Shown here: one piece after another, positions 1 through 4,496 of the stretch
Layout: each line of letters begins with the position of its first letter
Position numbering within the stretch: position 1 is the stretch's first letter
Assembly (NCBI GenBank): GCA_001604495.1
Contig: LVBR01000097.1
Coordinates: forward strand, 1-6,285
Direction of reading: 5' to 3'
Source: Acholeplasmatales bacterium Tener_01
GTDB taxonomy: Bacteria > Bacillota_I > Bacilli_A > ML615J-28 > CAG-698
Length of the DNA stretch: 6,285 bases
Position numbers and translations under genes: made by a program
Notes under the pieces: generated by a model
The model's database searches: none
What the model was told of the DNA's origin: nothing
Seen by the model: the letters and a program-made list of their open reading frames with translations, nothing else

Positions 1-988
1 CCTTTTTACCAACTGCTAAAGCATTTAAAACTTCAGTATTCTTTGTATCAATTGCAAATTGACCATTCTTTAGTGTGAATGCATTATTTTGTGTTGATAA
101 TGTACCTTTACAGAATAGTGAATCGACACTGTCGCCGTTTTTCTTCCAGTATTCATAAGTCTTGCTATTGTTCATATATGCAAGATCACTATTTTCACAT
201 ATAAACATATTAGATCCAGTAATATCCATATCTAATACTCTTAGATCTCCACCAGATGATTGGTCTTCTTGAGTATAACAACAGTAAACTGTAGTTTCTC
301 CCTCTCCTGGCTTTTCGTTTATCTTTTCAATCTTAAAGTTATTTACTACTTCACCATTTTCATCTAAAACAGCTAAGAATAAACCTTTAATCTTGATATT
401 TCCACTCTTTAAATTCATTGAACCATTGACGATACAGTCAGTGCTTCCATCTTGTAAGAATGCGGCAGCATTTCCTCCACCACTGCTTGGCCAACATGGA
501 ACACTAAACCAACTTTCACCATCAGCAATCATTGGATAGTATGGTTGTGGTGCTAAAAAGTCAGTTCCATTTGATACACCACCAGTACCTTGGCTCATAA
601 TGTATTGGTCAGCATTAATTCCACCCACAACAAACCAGTCTGGATGATTCTTTTCATAATCTTCAGCTATTTGTGGAATAGTTTTAAAACTGAAACCTGT
701 TCCTTTATTAACTGCCCAAGTAACAACTTTACTATTTTCTGTTTGTTTTTGAGTAAATACACAAACAGTTTGTTTTGAAGCAGTTGAGTTGATTGTTGTT
801 AAGGCATCTTCTACTTTATAGTTTGTATAAGTGTACCTTACAGTCTTCTTCGTTTCAACAACCATGTAGCTAGCTTTCATATTGTCACTTTCAGTGGCTT
901 TAATATTATTACCACCTACTAAGAAAAATGAAAGTAATAGTGCAAAAATAGATACAATTAATATTTTTCTAAATACTTTTTTATTCAT
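1..988 (-). CDS. Secreted phosphodiester glycosidase (NAGPA-like) family protein, 3' end cut by window
   Basis: The frame starts at the ATG at 988 and stays open to base 1, giving 329 residues with no stop; the C-terminus lies outside the window. Residues 1-32 look like a Sec signal peptide: basic NKKVFRK, a hydrophobic run at about 9-24, then a small-residue region. The mature part resembles the NAGPA/phosphodiester glycosidase family (PF09992). The markers are DWFVVGGINADQY at 117-129, matching the family's GGINGDFF-type motif, and GQFAIDTKN at 309-317 followed by LNALAVGK, matching its later beta-strand region. Family members remove GlcNAc-1-phosphodiester caps or cleave similar glycan phosphodiesters; the bacterial substrates are mostly unknown, so a role on wall or surface polysaccharide is inference. 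The usual second aromatic of GDFF is replaced (D127-Q128-Y129). There are seven cysteines (C76, C165, C185, C236, C237, C264, C293), many for a Firmicutes exoprotein. AGAGG at 1001-997 lies 8 nt before the ATG. Family call about 0.7; gene call near certain. Confidence 0.8.
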   Translation of the reverse strand, partial: MNKKVFRKILIVSIFALLLSFFLVGGNNIKATESDNMKASYMVVETKKTVRYTYTNYKVEDALTTINSTASKQTVCVFTQKQTENSKVVTWAVNKGTGFSFKTIPQIAEDYEKNHPDWFVVGGINADQYIMSQGTGGVSNGTDFLAPQPYYPMIADGESWFSVPCWPSSGGGNAAAFLQDGSTDCIVNGSMNLKSGNIKIKGLFLAVLDENGEVVNNFKIEKINEKPGEGETTVYCCYTQEDQSSGGDLRVLDMDITGSNMFICENSDLAYMNNSKTYEYWKKNGDSVDSLFCKGTLSTQNNAFTLKNGQFAIDTKNTEVLNALAVGKK

Positions 989-1011
989 AAATATAACCTC
1001 TATCCTTTTTT

Positions 1012-1040
1012 ATTATATCTTTTTTTAACTCTTTTTTCAA
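1012..1040 (-). promoter_or_regulatory. Sigma-A promoter for the secreted glycosidase gene
   Basis: On the minus strand, TTGAAA (1040-1035) and a perfect TATAAT (1017-1012) are separated by exactly 17 nt. Transcription would start near 1005, giving a leader of about 17 nt that contains the AGAGG ribosome binding site (1001-997) before the ATG at 988. Five of six -35 bases and all six -10 bases match consensus, so strong constitutive expression is expected. Confidence 0.8.
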
Positions 1041-1067
1041 TATATTATGAAGCAATAACTATTTTTA

Positions 1068-1094
1068 TTTAAAACAATTTAAAATTGTGTTAAA
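1068..1094. repeat. Inverted repeat overlapping the DUF362 promoter, operator candidate
   Basis: Two 13-nt arms, TTTAAAACAATTT (1068-1080) and AAATTGTGTTAAA (1082-1094), are reverse complements at 12 of 13 positions around a single central base (1081). The repeat runs from the first base of the predicted -35 into the -10 hexamer, where a bound repressor would block polymerase. No T tract follows, so it is not a terminator. It is not an evident match to Rex, CRP/FNR, Fur or LexA boxes. AT-richness raises the odds of chance symmetry. Confidence 0.45.
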
Positions 1095-1096
1095 AT
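1068..1096 (+). promoter_or_regulatory. Predicted promoter for the DUF362 gene
   Basis: TTTAAA (1068-1073, 4 of 6 -35 matches) and TAAAAT (1091-1096, 5 of 6 -10 matches) are spaced by 17 nt. A TGT directly before the -10 (1088-1090) makes it an extended -10 element. The start would be near 1103, leaving only about 10 nt before the ATG at 1113. It is weaker than the divergent promoter, and a second unseen promoter cannot be excluded in such AT-rich DNA. Confidence 0.5.
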
Positions 1097-1103
1097 AGGT
1101 CAT

Positions 1104-1109
1104 GGTGAT
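1104..1109 (+). promoter_or_regulatory. Ribosome binding site supporting the ATG at 1113
   Basis: GGTGAT pairs with the ATCACC part of the 16S rRNA 3' end. It ends 3 nt before the ATG, the right register because it uses the 3' half of the full AGGAGGTGAT site. It supports 1113 as the start of the DUF362 gene. Confidence 0.6.
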
Positions 1110-1112
1110 TTT

Positions 1113-2252
1113 ATGAAAGTTATAGTTAAATATTGTGAAGAATACAATTTAGAGCAAGTTAAATCAAAAATTAAGGAGTCATTAGACTCTCTTGGTGGCG
1201 TATCTAATTTAATAAAACCTAACAGTAAAGTTTTTATTAAATGTAATTGTGTTGGCCCATTTAGTGCATCCTATGGTATAACTACCCACCCAATTTTTGT
1301 TAAAGCGGTCATTCAAATCGTTAAAGAGGTTACAAACGATATCACAGTAGGTGATAACCCTGCTGTTAAAGACCTTGTTTTAACCCTAAAAAAGAATGGA
1401 ATATATGATGTAATTGTGGAAGAAGGAGTAAACATCCTAGATAATAAAGACCAAATGAAGATCTATAACCCATCATATAAAGTATATAATGTGTTTGACG
1501 TATCACGTGGCATGATTGAAAATGATGTTTTAATCAACCTTCCAAAGCTTAAAACCCATTCGCTTGCATATATTACATGTGCCGAAAAGAATCTATTTGG
1601 CTTTATCTATGGCCTAAATAAATCTGCTTGGCACGTTAAAGCAAGTAATCAATTAGAATTTGGTGAAGCAATCAACGACCTTTACGGAGCTATTTTAGAT
1701 AGTTACAAAGATAAAACTATTATAAATATTTGTGATGGAATCATTGGCCTTGAGGGTGAGGGTCCATCAACTGGCGGAAAAGCAAAACAAGCAAATACTA
1801 TTTTAACTTCACTTGATGCGGTTAGTTTAGATAGAGTTGCAGTTGAAATAATGGGTTTAAATTATAAGAAATCATTTATCACAAATATCGCAAGTAGCCG
1901 TGGATATGGTGAAGGTGATATTAGTAAAATCGAAGTATTGGGCGATGAAATTGTAAATTACCACTTCTTAGAACCAAAAGATTCATTGTCAAATGTGGGT
2001 TTACGCTTAACAAGAGTAAAACTACTTAAACCGATGTTACTAGAACATCCAGTAATTGATCATGATAAATGTATTAAATGTGGCGAATGTACAAGAATTT
2101 GTCCACCAAAAACAATGGTTATTGAAAAGGGTAAGTACCCACATTTAAATACAAAGAAATGCATTCGTTGTTGGTGCTGTAGCGAGGTTTGTCCTCAAAA
2201 CGCAATATCTAAATCAAAACGACCAATCATTGGTAGAATAGTACTAAAATAA
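1113..2252 (+). CDS. DUF362 domain protein with C-terminal double 4Fe-4S ferredoxin module
   Basis: This is a 379-residue cytoplasmic protein with no signal peptide or membrane segment. Residues about 35-285 form a DUF362 (COG2006) domain. Its signatures are KVFIKCNCVGP (39-49), TVGDNPA (78-84), INLPKLKTH (141-149) followed by EKNLFGF (158-164), and DGIIGLEGEGPS (208-219). Residues 316-366 are a bacterial-ferredoxin module: C320, C323, C326, C330 and C350, C353, C356, C360 form two CxxCxxCxxxCP sets that should hold two [4Fe-4S] clusters, with an extra C355. Proteins of this build are widespread in anaerobes and presumed to be electron-transfer or redox enzymes, but no reaction is assigned; I infer an electron-handling role only. 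The gene stands alone, with its own promoter, an operator-like inverted repeat and its own terminator, divergent from the secreted glycosidase gene. Length and motifs look intact. Confidence 0.92.
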   Translation: MKVIVKYCEEYNLEQVKSKIKESLDSLGGVSNLIKPNSKVFIKCNCVGPFSASYGITTHPIFVKAVIQIVKEVTNDITVGDNPAVKDLVLTLKKNGIYDVIVEEGVNILDNKDQMKIYNPSYKVYNVFDVSRGMIENDVLINLPKLKTHSLAYITCAEKNLFGFIYGLNKSAWHVKASNQLEFGEAINDLYGAILDSYKDKTIINICDGIIGLEGEGPSTGGKAKQANTILTSLDAVSLDRVAVEIMGLNYKKSFITNIASSRGYGEGDISKIEVLGDEIVNYHFLEPKDSLSNVGLRLTRVKLLKPMLLEHPVIDHDKCIKCGECTRICPPKTMVIEKGKYPHLNTKKCIRCWCCSEVCPQNAISKSKRPIIGRIVLK

Positions 2253-2275
2253 AAGAGGCTAATGCCTCTTTTTTT
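2252..2275 (+). terminator. Rho-independent terminator of the DUF362 gene
   Basis: The 8-bp stem AAAGAGGC/GCCTCTTT (2252-2259 and 2264-2271) closes a TAAT loop, and the T run continues to 2275. The stem begins on the last base of the TAA stop. The left arm's A run makes it partly bidirectional, so it may back up the minus-strand terminator. Confidence 0.9.
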
Positions 2276-2306
2276 ATATAAAAAATAAGGGGATATCCCC
2301 CTTATT
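2276..2306 (-). terminator. Rho-independent terminator of the miaB operon
   Basis: Read on the minus strand, AATAAGGGG and CCCCTTATT (2306-2298 and 2292-2284) form a perfect 9-bp stem around the loop GATAT, followed by TTTTATA. The TAA stop of the downstream operon gene (2304-2302) lies inside the stem. On the plus strand no T tract follows, so it acts in one direction. Confidence 0.88.
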
Positions 2307-2973
2307 CATAAATACCTAATACCATCTTTAATTGATAATCAGCTTCTTCATTACCAAATATTTTTCTTAAAGTGTTAAATAGGTAACCATTATTCTTTAT
2401 TTTTGCATCACAGAATTCTTTAACAATCTTATTTTTAGCTTTCTTATCGCACTTTTCACAAGAACGAAGTAATTCGATATATGCAGCTAAATAGATTCTA
2501 GAAATCTTAATTAACTCAATAGCGTCTTTTTTATATGCTTTCTTTCCAATTGACCAATCAAATAACCATTCATCATTATTTAATTTTTGATCACTAAGTT
2601 TGATATATCTTCTTTTAGTAATTGCGGCTTTATTGCGAATATTCTTGCAATCAACATTTTTATTTATAAATGTATTGAATATTCTTATTTGCGCATTATG
2701 GAAATTACCTCTTTTGTTATATTCATATATCAATGTAGGTCCATCAACAAACAAAGGTGTAATAACAAATGAATATGTTCTTACTTGTTTTAGTAGAGCT
2801 GTTGTTTTAATCATCCCTAGTGTTCCAATTTTTTCATCATAGAAATGCTTAATATATCCTTTTGTGGCATAAGCTTTGAATGATTTGAAATCTTTCTCCT
2901 CTTCAAGCTTAAAATCAAATACATTATTAAGTATTTCTAAAACATTATCGAAATAAACATCAGTTATTTTCAA
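2302..2973 (-). CDS. Unrecognised protein, second gene of the miaB operon (TTG start)
   Basis: I do not recognise this protein with confidence. It has 223 residues from TTG at 2973, is lysine-rich, and has no signal peptide or membrane span. The N-terminal half (about 32-105) looks like beta strands with GTLGMIKT (50-57), SFVITPLFVDGPTLIYEY (68-85) and IRIFNTF (96-102). The C-terminal half (about 150-223) looks helical and holds CEKC (172-175), C188, and an ending with KNNGYLF, LRKIFG and LKMVLG. This layout faintly recalls ferredoxin-dependent bilin reductases and related uncharacterised clostridial proteins, but that is an impression only. A GTG at 2982 is in frame, but it overlaps the AGAGG site itself, whereas the TTG has ideal 8-nt spacing. 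The gene overlaps the end of miaB by 14 nt, so translation is probably coupled. There is no separate promoter, and the terminator lies at 2276-2306. Being a gene is well supported by operon position, ribosome binding site and terminator. Confidence 0.8.
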   Translation of the reverse strand: MKITDVYFDNVLEILNNVFDFKLEEEKDFKSFKAYATKGYIKHFYDEKIGTLGMIKTTALLKQVRTYSFVITPLFVDGPTLIYEYNKRGNFHNAQIRIFNTFINKNVDCKNIRNKAAITKRRYIKLSDQKLNNDEWLFDWSIGKKAYKKDAIELIKISRIYLAAYIELLRSCEKCDKKAKNKIVKEFCDAKIKNNGYLFNTLRKIFGNEEADYQLKMVLGIYE

Positions 2974-4402
2974 CGATCTCACCTCTTAAATGCCAAGAAT
3001 ATGCTTTCTTGATTTTAACATTTACAAACTTTCCAATTAAATCCTTACTTCCTGGGAAGTTAACTACTTTTTCGTGTGGAGTATAACCTGTAAGCATATT
3101 TGGATCTTTATCACTTGTTCCATCAACCAACACATTAACTACTTCTCCCTCAAAACGCTTATTTCCTTCATAGAAACCTTCATTAATTAGATCATTAAGT
3201 TTCAATAAACGTGCTTTTTTCTCATCTGGAGTCAAAGTGTTTTCGTAAGTTGCGGCTGGTGTACCTTCTCTTGGCGAATAAATGAATGTGTATGCACCTT
3301 CAAATCGTGCTTTTCTTACTAGATCTAGTGTTGCTTCAAAATCTTCTTCAGTTTCCCCTGGGAATGCCACAATTATATCAGTTGTAAGTGATATTCCGGG
3401 AACACTTTGTCTTAGTTTTTCTACTTTTTCTAAGTATTCTTCTTTTGTATACTTACGATTCATCTTCTTAAGAATCTTATTGCTACCTGATTGAACAGGT
3501 AAATGTAAGTGTGGCATGATGTTAGGGTATTTTCCCATAACAGCGATTGTTTCATCATCTAAATCTCTAGGATGCGATGTTGTGAAACGAATACGTTTAA
3601 TACCAGTTAGAGCTAAATCCTCAAGCAAATTACTGAATGTATATCCTTTTTCAAGGAAATCTTTTCCGTAAGCATTAACGTTTTGACCAAGTAGAGTAAC
3701 CTCAACATATCCTTTATCAATCAAATCTTTGACTTCATCGATTATATCTTTTGGTAATCTACTTCTTTCTTTTCCTCTAGTATATGGAACTATACAATAT
3801 GTACAGAATTCATCACATCCATACATAATATTAACCCATGCTTTCTTTGGATGATCATGAATTTGTGGAACATTTTCGATAATATCGCCTTCAAAACTAT
3901 AAACATCTATTATTCTACTAGGACGCTTGTAGATTGATGCGATATAACTTGGAAGCATATGAATGTTATGAGTTCCAAATACGATATCAACTTGATGATA
4001 TTTCTTTTTTATCTCTTCAACAATTCCTTCTTCTTGGGCCATGCACCCACAAAGAGCCATAATCATTCCTGGACGGGCCTTCTTTAGACTCTTAATTCTA
4101 CCAAGTTCACCAAATACTCTGTTTTCAGCATTTTCTCTAATAGCACAAGTGTTGAATATGATAACATCACTTTCGCTATCATCTGTTGCCTTAGTGTAGC
4201 CCATAGCTTCAAGTAATCCACTTATCTTTTCACTATCTGCAAGGTTTCCTTGACAGCCATAAGTCTTAAGTAGATATGTCTTACCATTTCCTAGGCCAAT
4301 ATATTCTTTATCTAATTCGTAATAGATATGCTTTGTATCTTTATTTATTCTTTTTCTAGCTTCTTTTAATGAAGGAGCTTGATATTTTGATAATTTACCC
4401 AT
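2960..4402 (-). CDS. miaB: tRNA-2-methylthio-N6-dimethylallyladenosine synthase MiaB
   Basis: This radical-SAM methylthiotransferase converts i6A37 to ms2i6A37 in tRNAs that read UNN codons, next to the anticodon, in the cytoplasm. From the ATG at 4402 it has 480 residues. The N-terminal UPF0004 domain holds the auxiliary-cluster cysteines C50 (TYGCQGN), C86 (NTCAIRENAENRVFGELG) and C120 (CGCMAQEE). The radical-SAM domain has C196, C200 and C203 (CDEFCTYC), then LLGQNVNAYG and HLPVQSGSN. A TRAM domain occupies about 415-476 (RFEGE...SWHLRGEIVE). The NTCAIRENAEN signature points to MiaB rather than MtaB or RimO. The canonical CQMN is CQGN here. A frame-open TTG at 4450 (496 residues) is rejected because it falls within the -35 box; GGAGA at 4412-4408 selects 4402. 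The stop is TGA. It is first in a two-gene operon, and the gene usually next to miaB in Bacilli (ymcA/ylbF type) is absent. Confidence 0.96.
   Translation of the reverse strand: MGKLSKYQAPSLKEARKRINKDTKHIYYELDKEYIGLGNGKTYLLKTYGCQGNLADSEKISGLLEAMGYTKATDDSESDVIIFNTCAIRENAENRVFGELGRIKSLKKARPGMIMALCGCMAQEEGIVEEIKKKYHQVDIVFGTHNIHMLPSYIASIYKRPSRIIDVYSFEGDIIENVPQIHDHPKKAWVNIMYGCDEFCTYCIVPYTRGKERSRLPKDIIDEVKDLIDKGYVEVTLLGQNVNAYGKDFLEKGYTFSNLLEDLALTGIKRIRFTTSHPRDLDDETIAVMGKYPNIMPHLHLPVQSGSNKILKKMNRKYTKEEYLEKVEKLRQSVPGISLTTDIIVAFPGETEEDFEATLDLVRKARFEGAYTFIYSPREGTPAATYENTLTPDEKKARLLKLNDLINEGFYEGNKRFEGEVVNVLVDGTSDKDPNMLTGYTPHEKVVNFPGSKDLIGKFVNVKIKKAYSWHLRGEIVENN
2982..2986 (-). promoter_or_regulatory. 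Ribosome binding site that decides a TTG start
   Basis: AGAGG (2986-2982), continuing as AGAGGTGA, lies inside the end of miaB and exactly 8 nt before the TTG at 2973. The in-frame GTG at 2982-2980 uses the last G of this site and would have no spacing, so it is unlikely to be the start. A longer call beginning MRSLKI would then carry three extra residues. Confidence 0.7.
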
Positions 4403-4407
4403 AAAAA

Positions 4408-4412
4408 TCTCC
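4408..4412 (-). promoter_or_regulatory. Ribosome binding site of miaB
   Basis: GGAGA (4412-4408) lies 5 nt before the ATG at 4402. The alternatives, ATG at 4414 and TTG at 4450, have no such site; the first falls at the predicted transcription start and the second within the -35 box. This sets MGKLSKYQ as the likely N-terminus. Confidence 0.75.
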
Positions 4413-4421
4413 ATATCAGTT

Positions 4422-4450
4422 ATTATACCACAAACACCACTTCTATTCAA
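4422..4450 (-). promoter_or_regulatory. Sigma-A promoter of the miaB operon
   Basis: TTGAAT (4450-4445), a 17-nt spacer and a perfect TATAAT (4427-4422) preceded by TGG form an extended -10 promoter. Transcription would start near 4415, about 13 nt before the ATG at 4402. It sits just after the terminator of the upstream amidase gene, so miaB and its partner form an independent transcription unit. Confidence 0.82.
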
Positions 4451-4452
4451 AT

Positions 4453-4484
4453 GAAAAAAGGTGATACACCAAGATGTATCACCT
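4453..4484 (-). terminator. Rho-independent terminator of the amidase gene
   Basis: On the minus strand, AGGTGATACA and TGTATCACCT (4484-4475 and 4468-4459) form a perfect 10-bp stem with loop TCTTGG, followed by TTTTTT. It starts 12 nt after the amidase stop and ends 2 nt before the miaB -35 box, so the two units are insulated. Confidence 0.92.
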
Positions 4485-4496
4485 ATATTTTTATAA

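Noticed and set aside
590..778. Plus-strand 62-codon frame
   Set aside because: It lies antisense within the secreted glycosidase gene, has no ribosome binding site and no recognisable protein.
2587..2842. Two overlapping plus-strand frames of 61 and 80 codons
   Set aside because: They are antisense to the gene after miaB; their hydrophobic look comes from the AT-rich complement, and no ribosome binding site supports them.
3282..3494. Plus-strand 70-codon frame
   Set aside because: It is antisense to the radical-SAM and TRAM-proximal part of miaB, which is clearly the real gene.
4403..4450. N-terminal extension of MiaB from TTG at 4450
   Set aside because: These bases hold the -35, -10 and ribosome binding site of the operon; the mRNA would begin downstream of the TTG.
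4453..4484. Inverted repeat as an operator for miaB
   Set aside because: The perfect stem followed by six T on the minus strand, 12 nt after the amidase stop, is fully explained as a terminator.
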